From positions 241,353,904-241,417,903 of the forward strand of contig CM077674.1 in NCBI GenBank assembly GCA_039707655.1: 64,000 nt of DNA, read 5' to 3'. The notes under the pieces were generated by a model. The model worked only from the letters and a program-made list of their open reading frames with translations. It ran no database searches and was not told the origin of the DNA. Origin of the DNA: Elymus sibiricus. Its lineage: Eukaryota; Streptophyta; Magnoliopsida; Poales; Poaceae. The translations under genes and the position numbers were made by a program. Below, piece by piece: positions 10,382 through 22,910 of this stretch. The number at the start of each line of letters is the position of its first letter. The stretch's first letter is position 1.

Positions 10382-10515
10382 GTATGTTTTTTAAATAATG
10401 TCTATGAGATGGAGGAACTCTTATCTTCATTCACACGGTTTGAACGGTTCCTTTTAGAATGTATGTGAGCTCAACTGTGTGAGTTTATTTATTTTCCAGA
10501 ACTGATCTTGGACTG
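10382..10515. other. Spacer between RLG1 and RLG4
   Basis: 134 bp of AT-rich sequence not matching either neighbouring LTR. It contains no recognisable feature; it is either the host target or part of an older TE. Confidence 0.5.
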
Positions 10516-12028
10516 TGATGACCCACAAGTATAGGGGATCAGTCGTAGTCCTTTCGATAAGTAAGAGTATCGAACCCACCGAGGAGTAGAAGGAAATGAC
10601 AAGCGGTTTTCAGTAAGGTATTCTCTGCAAGTACTGAAAGTAGTGGTAACAGATAGTTTTGTAGCAAGATAATTCGTAACAAGTAACAATAGTAACAAGG
10701 TGCAGCAAGATGGCCCAATCCTTTTTATAGCAAAGGACAAGCTGGAAAGTTCTCTTATAATAAGCAAAGAGTTGTCGAGGACACATGGGAATTCTCATCT
10801 TGTCACGTTCATCATGTTTAGTTGATTCGCGTTCGCTACTTTGATAATTTGATGTGTGGGTGGACCGATGCTAGGGTGCTGTTCTTACTTGAACAAACAA
10901 CCCTCTGATGAATACCCCCTCTCGCAAGCATCCACAACTACGAAAGAAGAATTAAGATAAATCTAACAATAGCATCAAACATATGGATCCAAATCAGCCC
11001 CTTACGGAATAACGCATAAACTAGGGTTTAAGCTTCTGTCACTCTCGCAACCCATCATCTACTTATTACTCCCCAATGCCTTCCCTTAGGCCCAAGTATG
11101 GTGAGGTGTCATGTAGTCGACGTTCACATGACACCACTAAAGGAAGAACAACATACATATCATCAAAATATCGAACGAATACCAACTTCACATGATTACT
11201 TATAACAAGACTTCTCTCATGTCCTCAAGAACAAAAGTAACTACTCACAAATCATATTCATGTTAAAGATCAGAGGTGTATTGAATATGCTTAAGGATCT
11301 GAACATATAATTTTCCACCAAATAAACCAACTAGCATCAACTACAAGATGTAATCAACACTACTAGCAACCCACAGGTACCAATCTGAGGTGTTGGGACA
11401 AAGATTGAATACAAGAGATGAACTAGGGTTTGAGATGAGATGGTGCTAGTGAAGATGTTGATGAAGATTGGTCCTCCCACGATGAGATGATCGTTGGTGA
11501 TGTCGATGGCTTCGATTCCCCCCTCCCGGAGGGAGGTATCCCCGGCGGAATCGCTCCGCCGGAGAGCAAAAGTGCTCCTGCCCAGGTTCCACCTCTAGAC
11601 GGCGGCGCTTCGTCCCGAAAGTCTTCCTCTTAATTTTTTTAGGGAAAATGGCTTCATATAGCAGAAGGAGGGGGCCAGAGGCTAGCTGTCGGCCCCACAA
11701 GGTATCTGGGCGCGCCCTGGGGGGGGTAGGAGCGCCCTGTTGCCTTGTGAGCAGCAGGTGGCCCCCCTCCGGTGGATCTCCGTTCTAGTATTTTTTATAT
11801 ATTCAATAGAAAATCTCCGTAAAATTCCAGGTCATTTGGAGCTCCGTAGAATAACTATCTCTGTTGTAGCTCTTTTAGGTCCAGAATTCTAGCTGCCGGT
11901 AATTTCCCTTTCCATGCAAATCTTGCAAATTAAAAGAGAAAAGGCATTAGAATTGCATTACAGAGTGAAATAATGACCAAAATATAATAAATAACAGTAG
12001 GAAAACATGATACAAAATGGACGTATCA
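10516..12028 (-). repeat. RLG4 3' LTR (Athila-type Gypsy, minus strand)
   Basis: Read on the minus strand it starts TGATACGTCCATTTTG at 12028 and ends GGGTCATCA at 10516, with TG...CA termini. The purine run AAGCTTGGGGGAG sits directly upstream (12029-12042), which fixes orientation and identifies it as the 3' LTR. This LTR type is frequent in Triticeae genomes. The matching 5' LTR is not in the window, so its target duplication cannot be tested. Confidence 0.85.
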
Positions 12029-12042
12029 GCTCCCCCAAGCTT
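12029..12042 (-). other. RLG4 polypurine tract at the LTR
   Basis: AAGCTTGGGGGAGC on the minus strand abuts the 3' LTR start. It primes plus-strand DNA synthesis in reverse transcription. Confidence 0.8.
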
Positions 12043-13681
12043 AGACCTCGCTTGTCCTCAAGCGGAAGACAAACTCAATAATCATGACCACATGTTTAGA
12101 GAGAGAGAGGTGTCGATAAAACAAAATACGGACATGGTAGCATCATGGTCATTATCATAGCATCAATTATTCATCATATAACTTCCCATAATAAAGTGAC
12201 AATTCATCACAATATTGAAGTACAAAGCATAAACTTTCTTGAAAATAAACAAACTATGTTCTCAGTCATTGAAACAATTACAATTCATCATATTTCCAGG
12301 AAGAGTCTATGTAAGAGCTCTTGTTTTAGCAAGTCCACATACTCAACTATCATATAGTCTTCTATGATTGCTAACACTCAAACCATATTTTTGGGAACAA
12401 ACGTTTCTGTCAGACACATAGGAAGATGGGGGTTTGTTATTTTCACCTCCCAACTTGTTTACCTCAAGGATAATGTCAACAATAATAACTCATGATTACC
12501 TACATTCAACTAGATATATGTGCCTGGATCTTTCCCTACCACATGATGCTTGCCAAGTGGAGAATAAATAAGAATGGAATAAGGACGATCACCATTGACT
12601 CTTACATAAAAGAAAAAACTGAAAAGTAAAAGATAGGCCTTTCGCAGAGGGAAGCAGAGGTTGTATGCGCTTTTGATGTTTGGATGTGTAAACTCTTAAT
12701 GTAAAGGAACGTCACTTTATATTGCCCCTTATGATAGCAACCTTTATTATGCAGTCCGTCGCTTTTATTTCTTTGCCATCACAAGATCGTATAAAGCTTA
12801 TTTTCCCTTACAATAAAAGATCATAGATATTTAGGGGGAATTTTTATTGCTTTTTCCACTTATGACAACTTACTTGAAGGATCTTATTCAATCCATAGGT
12901 AGGTATGGTGGACTCTTATGACAAGAAACTGGGTTTAAGGGGTTTTGGATGTACAAGTAGTATCTCTACTTAGTATGAAGTTTTGGCTAGCAAAAGGTTA
13001 TGAGCAAGCACCACATGTTAGACGATCCATGCCAATATAACTTGAATGTCAATATAAGCAAACATAACCCATTACGTTGTCTTCCTTGTCCAACATCAAC
13101 TATTTTACCCAGCAAAAAATATTTGATGGGGGCTCACAATCATAAAAGATGTCCAAGATAGTATATTTATATGTGAATCCTCTCTCCCTTTACTATTCTT
13201 TCATGAATTGCATCAATGACCAATGCTATGTTTGTTAATTCCAAAAAAAATTTATCAACTATACTTTTGTTTATGTGGAGTCATTACTCCCCATGGTATT
13301 AGCATATGATCTTTCATTCTTTTTTATTGCTAAGATTGGAGCAAGAAAGTAAAGAAATAAAACTCAAACTACTCTTCATTATATAACTCTCACCCACGAT
13401 TACATAAGTAGATAAATCACGAAGCAAACACTCGAAACTAAATCATACTAAAATTGTATTCTTCTAAATCACAAAATACTAAGGATCAAACTAAGATAGA
13501 TAATGGTAAAAGTGATGATGATACGATACCGGGGCACCTCCCCCAAGCTTGGAACAAGCCAAGGGTGGTGCCCATACCCATGTACTCAAGTCTCTTTCTT
13601 CGGTGATGGTGGAGATGTAGTGGAAGGTTTGTCCTCCAACTTCCAAGGCATGGGCTCCCCATCATAGAAGGATGAACGTGT
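12043..13681 (-). other. RLG4 3' non-coding region with second polypurine tract
   Basis: AT-rich and without coding potential on either strand. A second copy of the purine motif, AAGCTTGGGGGAGG on the minus strand, lies at 13537-13550, soon after the end of the last ORF. The region between the two motifs (about 1.5 kb) is a long 3' UTR-like spacer of the kind seen in Athila elements. Confidence 0.65.
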
Positions 13682-14056
13682 CTACGGAATCCTGAAATCT
13701 GCAGCTAGGCTCATCCTCTTAAATCTGGATTCATACTCACAGTTTTGATTTTGCAAGTCAAAAATTTGTGATTGAAGATGATCAATCTGGTCCTGTAGCT
13801 TGAAGATGGCATCTCCGATCTCCTTGCTATCCCACTTGTGCTCACGAATAAATTCCATGATCATAGAGTGGTTGGCACTAAGACCATGCTCCACCATCCC
13901 TTGGCACTTGAAGATTTCTTGCTCTACAGCTTCAAGCCTGGCCTTCTCGCTTCCCTCCTTCTTTGGTCCTTGAATGTCCCGGATGTGAAGCACCCCCTCA
14001 TGCAACTCCATGGTTTGAGGGTGTTTCATCACCTCCGGAAGGTAAGGGTTGATGAA
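13682..14056 (-). pseudogene. RLG4 third ORF, C-terminal half
   Basis: Athila-type elements carry an extra ORF between integrase and the 3' LTR, often called env-like. Here about 120 residues remain: after a PYLPEVMKHPQTMEL stretch comes a Glu/Lys-rich segment and a heptad-like coiled coil (about 13720-13830; IFKLQDQIDHLQSQIFDLQ). I see no signal peptide or membrane segment. The frame is cut at 14056 by insertion of RLG3 and continues, in phase across one copy of the target duplication, at 40586 going down from higher coordinates. The first residues seen at the break belong to the RLG3 LTR. Function unknown. Confidence 0.7.
14052..14056. repeat. Target-site duplication of RLG3, left copy (ATGAA)
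   Basis: ATGAA directly left of TGATGAGTCC; the same five bases follow the right LTR end at 40582-40586. Joining the flanks with one copy restores the RLG4 reading frame. Confidence 0.92.
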
Positions 14057-15418
14057 TGATGAGTCCAAATTATGAGACCATTTTACCGTAATTTTTGTGC
14101 CTATTTAGTAGGCTTTGTGGAATTTTACCGCATTTGCGCACTTCTTTAGATAATCCCTCAGGTAATGTCTTTTGGAGAAATATTCATCTAATGGAGAAAA
14201 TCCTCAAAAATGGCAGTGGAATCACGCATGAAAGGTGATAAACACTTTCCATAAAAAGAATCATGTAAGAAGGCCAAAGAAACAGCCGTCGTCACGCTTC
14301 CAGAGCGAACGACGATGTTCCATGCGACCGCGCGCGCTCGCATGAGCGGTTGTTTGGCGCGCCACCGCCTCTGGGGGATCAGCTATTTTCACCCCGTCGA
14401 ACCGGATCATGGATCAGACGCGCAGAGACTCCAGAAACTCATCCAGAAGGTAGAACCCTAGCCTCCGGAGCCCATCCGGAGGGAGGGTCAACGAGGGGAA
14501 GGAGGGCATTTCTCTCACCGCGAGGGGGACGAAGTCATCATCACCATCTACATCATCACCGTCTTCATTGTCATCATCATCCACATCCTTATCATCTGCA
14601 ACATCAAGAACCCTAGTGGATCCTTCGGTGTATCGGTTCATTCATTCATCCATGTATTCCATTACCATGATGATTGTCATTCCCATGTGTGAGTAAACCC
14701 GTTGTTCTTGAGGTATGGATGAACCCTAGTGTGTAATAGGTTGTTTGATACTAGGATTTAATATCCTCTTTGCATGTTTATGTTGATAATCTTCTTGACG
14801 TTGGGTGAAGTCGACCATCCAACGTATGCTAACTTCGGACGGAAGGTTATTACTATTGGCTAACTGTGTGGTTGTGGAGATGGGTGACGTGACAGGCCCC
14901 TTCTACCTTCGTAGCGGATAGTTGCAACAGGGGGTAAATAGGAGACCAATTGGGCTGCGTCCACGGGGACCTCTTTCCACTTAATCACCGTTTGGTAACC
15001 GTAGTGGGGAAGAACGGTGGTGGCGTATGGGATATGGAGATACCACGAGTATGCACGTATCTGTACCGGCTCCACCCATAAAGAGAAACATGCAAAGTGG
15101 CTTAGGAATCCGAAGTAGCATTGTGTTTAGGCACCGCTATAGATGCACACTAGAGGGGATTCTGGACCCTCGGGAACGTTTTTAATCATTTGCTTCAAGT
15201 CTTATTTATATTATTAGTAATTTACTTTAATAGATCTAGTCACCATTACACTTGCAACTTCATTATTATTACTTTTACTGTTCTGGATCACTTACAACTT
15301 CTAGGCACATTATTTGCACCTTGCAAAGGACCAAAGACTGATTCCTGTGCTCCCTGTGGGATCGATACTCTTACTTTGAAAAGGCTACAACTAAACCCTG
15401 TGCACTTGCAGGCTATCA
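14057..15418 (+). repeat. RLG3 5' LTR
   Basis: Starts TGATGAGTCCAAATTATGAG, ends GCAGGCTATCA. It matches the interrupted 3' LTR along its whole length with scattered substitutions and small indels. A Cys/His-poor, CAT-rich trinucleotide stretch lies at about 14535-14605. ORFs across it are short and not conserved between the copies. Confidence 0.92.
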
Positions 15419-15427
15419 AGCTTTTTC

Positions 15428-15445
15428 TGGCGCCGTTGCCGGGGA
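15428..15445 (+). other. RLG3 primer-binding site
   Basis: TGGCGCCGTTGCCGGGGA, 9 bp after the LTR end. This TGGCGCCGTTGCCGGGG motif is the usual primer-binding site of grass Athila elements. Confidence 0.85.
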
Positions 15446-15521
15446 GCTGAGCACTTCTGGTCTAAGTTCTGAGTTTGGTTTGAATTTTGAATACTAAGTT
15501 GTTTGCAGGTCTGGAACAACC

Positions 15522-15708
15522 ATGGCTGAGTATGGACACAATTATCAACTTGCAGCCATGCGTCTTACAGGTCCACCTATTCAAGAAATGTTCACATCGT
15601 TGGGTCCTAATCCCACCGGTGTAGCTTATGAGGTGAACCCAAGTGTCCTCGAATTATTGCATGGTAAACAGTTTAAAGGTGAGGAAGTTGAGGATCCTTA
15701 TCAACATT
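15522..15708 (+). pseudogene. gag: RLG3 gag, N-terminal part
   Basis: Start at 15522 (MAEYGHNYQLAAMRL) 77 bp after the primer-binding site. 62 codons reach EDPYQH, the beginning of the conserved gag core, where the LINE is inserted. The frame resumes in phase at 20630 after the LINE. Confidence 0.85.
15703..15708. repeat. Target-site duplication of the LINE, left copy (AACATT)
   Basis: AACATT at 15703-15708 and again at 20628-20633 after a four-to-six-base A tail. The extent is uncertain by a few bases because the tail merges with it. The gag frame continues across one copy. Confidence 0.75.
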
Positions 15709-16860
15709 CCACTGCCACCGTATTTGATGAATTATCAGGCATGGCTCGCGGCGTAGGGTCTGACAGTTCAAGATGGCCTAGTACCTGAGAACAACACTGT
15801 GGACAGTGCTGCACAAGCATGGAATGATTCCATCACAGTATCTGATGAAGGGAGCTCGGAACACTCTGCACTAGCTTTGCTCATTGTTGATGACCCTGTC
15901 CACGCTCCTGTTGCTCCGGTCGATCCTGAAGAACTGCTTACTGTATCTGCTGAAGTTCACAGTCAGGGAATATGATTTGGCCTTTCAGCCCAAGGTGAAC
16001 ATCTCATGACCCTGCTACTGAATGATCCAATTCCTCGCCAACAGCTCAATAGTGCCTTGTTCTCGGCGCTCCGTCCTCTACTAGCCACGATGGGACCATG
16101 GAACGCTGGGTTTGGCTTCAGAAAGGACTGTCTGCGGGTTGATATTCAGGTATCTGCTGGTGTCCAAGGACTACAGTTTACACAGCTCACTCATCAGGAC
16201 TCTGCTCTGCCCACTGGGCCATCCGTGGTCATCACTGAATTAACTGAAAATGCTGAAAGTGCTTCATCTGAACCTATGATGATATCTGGGCCTGGACCCA
16301 CCTTGATTCCAGCAGCTTTTGTAGCTCCTGAGATAGAAATGGCTCTTTCTGATAACCAACTGATGGACGTGGATCAGGTGACAGACCCTATTGAGCAGAT
16401 TACTGTGCCGACAGCAGCTAGTACTGAAACCAACACTGTCTCTTCTACAACTGAAATTCAGAGTAGCAGTCAGGTGCTCTTGAATACTACTCCGGCTGGT
16501 ATGTCAACTGATACTCTTCTTCAGAGGCAGCACAAGGGAAAAATGCAAGCTCCAATTGACACATCAACTCTCAGGCGCAGCAACAGGACAAATAAGTATG
16601 ATGGTTTTCGTGTCACTCAAACTATTGAATCCCGCCCACACAAATCCAAGGTGATGCCTCGTCTGACACCAGCTGCGACCCGCAACGCCAACTCTGAAGC
16701 ACAGGATACTGAAGTGCAGGAAGCTGCTGCCAACGTCCCCCCTCCTACTCCAATCGCCACCATGCAGGCTATTGGCACGCAGCTATGTGCCATTCCAGCG
16801 GAGGAGCTCTCTATGGCAGCACTCACCAAGGAAAAGGAGGGCCCAGACTCCTCATCTTAA
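15709..16860 (+). pseudogene. LINE ORF1, C-terminal part
   Basis: ORF1 proteins of plant L1 elements bind the RNA. Only the downstream portion is present; the N-terminal nucleic-acid-binding domains are not visible. The last open stretch (16006-16860) is Ser/Thr/Pro-rich, with the basic LRRSNRTNKYDGF motif at about 16576-16614 that is typical near the end of grass L1 ORF1 proteins. Upstream, 15709-16005 contains stops in all frames that I checked against it. Confidence 0.65.
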
Positions 16861-16884
16861 TTTGCCTACTTTACCCTTTCAGCT

Positions 16885-19800
16885 ATGGTACTTTTGCAAA
16901 ACTGGAATGTGCTATGTTGGAATATTCGTGGCCTTAATTCCCCTGATAAACATTTAGCTCTCTCGAATGCTATCAACGCTAGTGGTTGCTCTGTTATCTG
17001 CCTACAAGAGACTAAAATGCAGACTTTCGATGCGACTACACTTAAGACCATTTGTCCTCGGCGTTTTGATAAGTTTGCGTTCATCCCCTCCAGAGGTGCC
17101 TCTGGAGGCTTAGTAACGATCTGGAATAGCAGTATCTTCTTCGGTGATATGTTCCTTGCCGAGTCATTCGCTCTTGGCGTTGAGTTTACTTCCACTCAAT
17201 CGGCCCACACCTGGAAACTGATTAACATATACGGCCCATGTCAGGGTGATCAACGGGACAACTTTACCAAATGGCTTTTTGAAATTGATATTCCGCCTAT
17301 AGAAGATTGGCTACTTCTTGGAGATTTTAACTATATACGATCACCTGAAAATTGTAACAAGCCGGGAGGGGATATCCATGACATGTTTACATTCAATGAT
17401 TTCATCCGAGAACAGAACCTAACGGAGCTCCCGATCAAAGGTCGCGCCTATACGTGGTCTAACATGCAACAAAATCCTCTTCTTGAACAACTGGACTGGT
17501 TCTTCACGACCTTAAATGGGACTACCTCGTTTCCTAATACGCTGGTGAACCCGCTGGGACGACTGGTCTCTGATCATATACCCTGTTCGGTCGTTATCCA
17601 AACTACGATCCCCAAATGCAAGATCTTCAGATTTGAAACTTATTGGATTGCCCATCCTGGTTTTATGGATGTGGTCTCTCAAACCTGGAATAGACCCATC
17701 AAGCATGGCAAAAACCACAATGCAGCTTCCATCCTATGTCAAAAGCTTAAAGCAGTCCGACAGGCCCTTAGTCAATGGAGCAGAAAGATCTCTCGCTTAA
17801 AAATTGCGATTGAAAACACCAACAAAGCCATTCTAGAATTGGACCAGATCAAAGATTGCAGGAACCTCACTGTGCCAGAAAGAAATTTTCATAACATTCT
17901 TAAAAAACATCTCATTAGGCTCCTGCAGTACCAAAAGGAGTATTGGAAAAAATGATGCACCATCAGATGGATTCAATTCGGTGATGAGAACTCAAAATTC
18001 TTCCAAGCAGTGGCGACAGAACGATACAGAAAAAATTGCATATCCAGCCTAAAAACAAATGATGGAGTAACTGTTGATGATCATATGGGCAAGGAATCGA
18101 TCCTCTTTGAGGCGTTTAAGGACCGTTTGGGTAAATCAAACCCGCAACCTATGCGCTTTAACCTTTCCAGAATGCTGAGAACAAATGTGGATTTTGATAG
18201 CCTGACTTCTCCTTTCACTCATGGGGAAATTGATGCAGTGGTCAAAGAGATGCCCCCTGATCGTGCCCCGGGCCCTGATGGATTTAATGGTGCTTTCTTG
18301 AAAGCATGTTGGCCGATCATCAAAAATGACTTCTACCGTCTCTGTGAAGAATTCCATCAAGGGAGCCTCAATCTTGAGAGTCTTAACTATGGCTACATCA
18401 CACTGTTACCAAAGAAAAATGCACCTGAAACTGTAAATGACTACCGCCCAATCACTCTGCTCAATTGCTGTCTCAAATTGATCACCAAGATTTTAGCTAA
18501 TCGGCTTCAGAAGATCATCTTACAAATTGTGCACCGCAATCATTATGGATTTCTCTGTGGAAGATCAATTCACGATTGCTTAGCTTGGGCATTTGAGTAC
18601 ATCCATCAGTGCCAAGCGTCCAATAGAGAAATCATTCTGCTCAAGCTAGACTTCGCTAAAGCGTTCGATACTATTGAACATCCTGCCATGATACAAATCA
18701 TGCAAAATATGGGCTTTAATGAGAAATGGATAAGCTGGATTAAGTGCATCTTCTCGTCGGGCAAATCATCGGTTCTCCTTAATGGAGTCCTGGGCGCCAA
18801 TTCCACTTTAAGTGTGGTGTTCGACAGGGAGACCCCCTGTCACCTCTGATTTTCGTCTTGGCTGCGGACCTCCTTCAAAATGCAATCAATGAGGGCCTCG
18901 CAAATGATCTCCTACAGCACCCCATCCCCCCTAAAACCGATGAAAACTACCCTGTCATACATTATGCAGACGAAACCATTATTGTTATGCCAGCATGCGT
19001 CGAACAAGCCGCTCGAATGAAGACAATCCTTGCAGATTATGCTATATCCTTTGGGCTTAAGATCAACTTCCACAAGTCCACCTTGGTTCCAATCAACACA
19101 CCCCCTGATAAATGTCAGGCCCTCGCCGCTTTGTTTGGTTGCACAACGGCTACCATGCCGTTCACCTACCTAGGTTTACCCTTGGGCACCACTAAACCAA
19201 CTGTTCTGGACATGACTCCCTTAGTCTGCAAAGCGGAGGGCAAAATTACTGCAACCATGTGAATGATATCCTATGCTGGCAAGCTGTCTTTGATGAACTC
19301 TCTCATCACGTCGCTGGTAATCTATCCCATGGGTACACTCAGGCTCCCCCCAAAAATCCTTGCTCAATTGGACAAAATCAGAAGACACTTTCTCTGGACT
19401 CGGAAAACTGATGATGGAGACAAATGTAACTCGCTTGCTGCATGGGACATGGTTTGTCGCCCTAAAAAAAGTGGTGGGCTTGGTATCCTCAACCTTCGTG
19501 TCCAGAATGATGCCCTCCTCCTCAAATTATTGCACAAATTTTACAATCGCCATGACATCCCATGGGTTAACCTGATATGGAGCACATATTATGACCGCTC
19601 TATCCCCCACGCTGAGGACCCATGTGGCTCCTTTTGGTGGCGTGAGCTGGTACAACTCATGCCAACGTACTGTGGAATCATGAGGGTTCAGGTTCGAGGT
19701 GGCACGTCTGCGCTGTTCTGGAAAGATGATTGGAACCATGCAATTTATGCTGAATATTTCCCGAGAGCCTTCTCTTACACCACCAAAGAAGATATCTCGG

Positions 19801-20495
19801 TCAGGGAATTCCTCGCCACCACAAACCTGCAAGAGGCATTCCACCTTCCACTTTCGATGCAAGCTCATGAAGAGTTGAGACAAATCCAACAGGAGGTGGC
19901 TGAAACCGTCATAACTGAAGCAAGAGATATATGGGCTTGCACCTGGGGGGCTCCCACCTTTAAGACTACGGATTATTACAATTTTTACTTCAGAGAAATA
20001 ATTGCCCATGATGCCTTCAGGTGGCTCTGGAAAGCCAAATGCACCCCAAAGATCAAAGTTTTTGGCTGGCTCCTGCTATCAGATCGCCTCAATACCAGAA
20101 ACATGCTGAAAAGGAGGCATTTTAACATTGGGAATAACCTGGACTGCCTCCTATGTGGTGAACATGTGGAAGAAACAGTGGAACACTTGTTTTTGCACTA
20201 CAAATTTAGCACCGCATGCTGGACAATTTTAAACATACAGTGGCCCCCGCATGGAAACAGATTGGAGCTGATTGCGCACATGAAGAGGACACACCAACGA
20301 AAAATGATTATGGACATGTTTCTGGTGGCTGCTTGGAGTCTTTGGAAAGAGCGCAATAACAACTACTTTAGGAAGGTGGCCCCCTCTATTTCATCTTGGA
20401 AGCTCAGATTTAAATCCGATTTTGCTAACATTTGCTACAGGGTGCCCGTACACAAGAGACAAGTTGTGACTGATATTGTTGAATCCATCACATAA
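16885..20495 (+). pseudogene. LINE ORF2: endonuclease and reverse transcriptase
   Basis: The N-terminal apurinic-type endonuclease (16885 to about 17600) shows NIRGLN, QETK, GDFNYI and SDHIP, the usual catalytic set. Reverse transcriptase follows (about 18180-19260): [30 protein letters not shown]. The catalytic box reads YADE (HYADETII, about 18961-18985) in place of YADD. The C-terminal zf-RVT region (20080-20240) has CLLCG and HLFLHYKFS, where the usual HC is HY. Lesions: TGA at 17953, a frameshift near 18805-18820, TGA at 19260. ORF2 normally nicks DNA and primes reverse transcription at the nick in the nucleus; this copy cannot. Confidence 0.9.
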
Positions 20496-20627
20496 CTTTT
20501 ACATCCTATAGTGTTTGCCACTGTGCAATGTGGCTCATGTAACAACTCCCATGTACATATGTAAACACCTTGCTCTTTATTAATATACATGCAGTAGGAG
20601 CCTTTCCTACTGTCTCAAATTTCAAAA
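20496..20627 (+). other. LINE 3' UTR and tail
   Basis: 132 bp after the ORF2 stop, containing TTATTAATATACATGCAGTA and ending in a pyrimidine-rich block and a short A run. This resembles the 3' ends of grass L1 elements. The A tail is only about 4 bases once the target duplication is removed. Confidence 0.7.
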
Positions 20628-21234
20628 AACATTTGCAATTTTTTGAAGATGTATGTGGGACATTTAAGTTGAATGCTTTTAGCCCAGATGATATGAAACA
20701 GAAATTATTTCCTCACACTCTGGGTAAAAAGACAAGGAATTGGTTAGTGTCTCACCCTGCAGGTACCTTTGATACATGGAATAAATGGGCATAAACTTTT
20801 CTGTCAGATTTTTACCCAGAAAAGAAATCCTATGAAGCAAGGAGGAGGATTTTAAACTTCCGACAGAGGCCTGGAGAAAGTATGGTAAATGCATATCAAA
20901 GGTATAAAATTTTACTAAATGATTGCCCTCATCATAAGCTCCCTGAATGGTTAGTATTAAATCTTTTCTATGGAGGACTGCAATATGATTCAAAGGAAGA
21001 ACTAGATTTAGCATCTGCAGGTTCTTTTATTACTGGCAAAGTCCCCAAAGCTTTGGAATTATTAGAAGGGAAACTTGCTTACCACAAAGCTTGGGGGGAG
21101 CGATGAAGAAGGAGAGGGTAAAGTAGAACTGGATTTTGATTGCATAAAAGCTTATCTAAATCCAGGGAGAGTTGAACAAATAAGTAATGAACTATACCTT
21201 GACCCTGATGTTGTTTTAAGATTTGTTTAAAGCT
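20628..21234 (+). pseudogene. gag: RLG3 gag, C-terminal part
   Basis: Gag core resumes (FFEDVCGTFKLN, LFPHTLGKKTRNWL, RQRPGESMVNAYQRY). TAA at 20792-20794 replaces a glutamine codon. After 21106 the frame is lost and only traces of the C-terminus remain to about 21234. Gag forms the particle. Confidence 0.85.
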
Positions 21235-21245
21235 ATGCAGAACAT

Positions 21246-22910
21246 ATGGAGTTCCCGAAGAGGAAATGGGAGAATTATACTGATGAGGACCCCGAGGAAG
21301 AGGTCATCATTGAGACCTTGGAGGTAGAAATATTAGTAGTCCCCATGGAAGAAGATTATGAACCCGAACTGGTATTGCCATATCCAGTGAGAAAGGCGCA
21401 GCTTGAATATTTTAGCAGGGAACATTCTGAGGATGAAAATGAGAACAAGAGCAAAGCTAAGGTGAAGCCTCAAAAAAGAAAAAAACAGGAAAAACCCATT
21501 GAAACAATGGAAGAAGAGGTAACTTGTTTTGTGAAAGGTTGCATCAAAGCTGTAGATACTGGTAAACCGGTGGTGCCTTGTTCGTTTGGTAGTACTTCTT
21601 ATTTTGGTCTTTGTGATATAGGGTCTTCTATTAATGTTATACCTTACACTCTTTACACTAAGCTTCAGGATGAAATTTATGCTTGTGACCTGCAGCCAAC
21701 TGATATGGAAATTAAACTAGCAGATGGTACTCTAAGGAGACCTTATGGGATGGTATCTGATGTTTATGTCATATTGAAAACCTTTACTTGTCAAGTATCC
21801 TTTGTTGTAATGGAAATCCCTGAAGATGATTTTTGCCCTATAATATTTGGAAGACCATTCCATAACACTGCAGGTGCAAGCATTGATTGTAAGAGGGAAG
21901 TTGTATCTCTTAAGTATGGGGAAGAGGTAAGAGAATTTCATTTTTCCAGATTGAAGAATCACTCCCAACCACGAGAGCATGACAACAATGAAGAGAAGAC
22001 CATTGCCCAACTAGCAGAAATCTACTTTGGAACCCCAGAAGACGATCTAGAAAGGAGTTTAACTGAATACGAGAAAGATCCCAAGGACGCAGCTAAGGAA
22101 GAAATAGATCATCACTTGAATGAAACACCGGTTCAAGATCTGGCATCTAGTGCGCAATATGATGTACCTGAGAAGAAAGGAGATGAGGAACCACCACCAC
22201 CTGAACTAAAACCTCTACCAAAAGAGTTAATGTATGAGTTTTTAGATGAAACAAATAGATACCCTGTTATTATCAGTGCTAATCTTTCAGATGAAGAAAA
22301 AGAGAGATTGATGAATGCCTTGAGAAAACATAGAAAAGCATTTGGGTATTCAATGGTTGATTTAAAGGGCATCAACCCCTCTATATGTACTCATCGTATA
22401 TTCATGGAGGAAGGAGCTGAGCCAGTTCGTGAGTACCAGCGGAAGCTGAACCTTGAAATGAAGGAAGTGGTAAGAAAAGAAATTATTCGTCTACTTGATG
22501 CATATATTATATATCCAGTTTTTGAAAGCAAATGGGTAAGTCCAGTTCATTGTGTGCCTAAAAAGGGAGGATTTACAGTATTTCCTAATAGACATAATGA
22601 ACTAATCCCTACCAGAACAATAGTTCGGTATAGAATGTGCATTGATTTCAGGAAGCTGAATAAGGAGACCCGTAAGGATCATTACCCCTTACCATTTATT
22701 GATAAAATGCTTGAAAGGTTGGCAAAGCATACCCATTTTTGTTATTTCGATGGATATTCAGGGTTTTCACAAATTGCCGTGCATCCAGAAGATCAAGAGA
22801 AGACAACATTCACTTGCCCTTTCGGTATGTACTCCTACCGTCGTATGCCTTTTGGCCTATGCAATGCACCAACTACATTTCAAAGATGCATGAATGCTAT
22901 TTTTTGCTGA
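21246..22910 (+). pseudogene. RLG3 protease and N-terminal reverse transcriptase
   Basis: A 554-codon frame. It begins with an acidic linker, followed by an aspartic protease (CDIGSSINVIP, about 21612-21644, DIG replacing the usual DLG or DSG; second block PIIFGRPFHNTAGA). Next come the RT fingers and palm: ESKWVSPVHCVPKKGG, RMCIDFRKLNKETRKDHYPLPF, FDGYSGFSQIAVHPEDQEKTTF, RRMPFGLCNAPTTFQRCM. These are hallmarks of the Athila lineage. The frame ends at 22910 because one extra T was gained in a T run (about 22900-22905); the catalytic aspartates follow in the next frame. Confidence 0.9.

Larger units (their letters stand above)
15709..20627 (+). mobile_element. L1-type LINE inserted in RLG3 gag
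   Basis: A 4.9-kb non-LTR retrotransposon with the C-terminal part of ORF1, ORF2 (endonuclease, reverse transcriptase, zf-RVT-like C-terminus), a short 3' UTR and a very short A tail. It is flanked by AACATT. The 5' end lacks the start of ORF1, so it is 5'-truncated in the usual way of L1 elements. Multiple stops and shifts show that it is dead. Confidence 0.88.

Noticed and set aside
14057..14068. MDSS as the natural N-terminus of the 13682-14056 ORF
   Set aside because: These codons are the complement of the RLG3 LTR start; the true upstream part is at 40586 and above.
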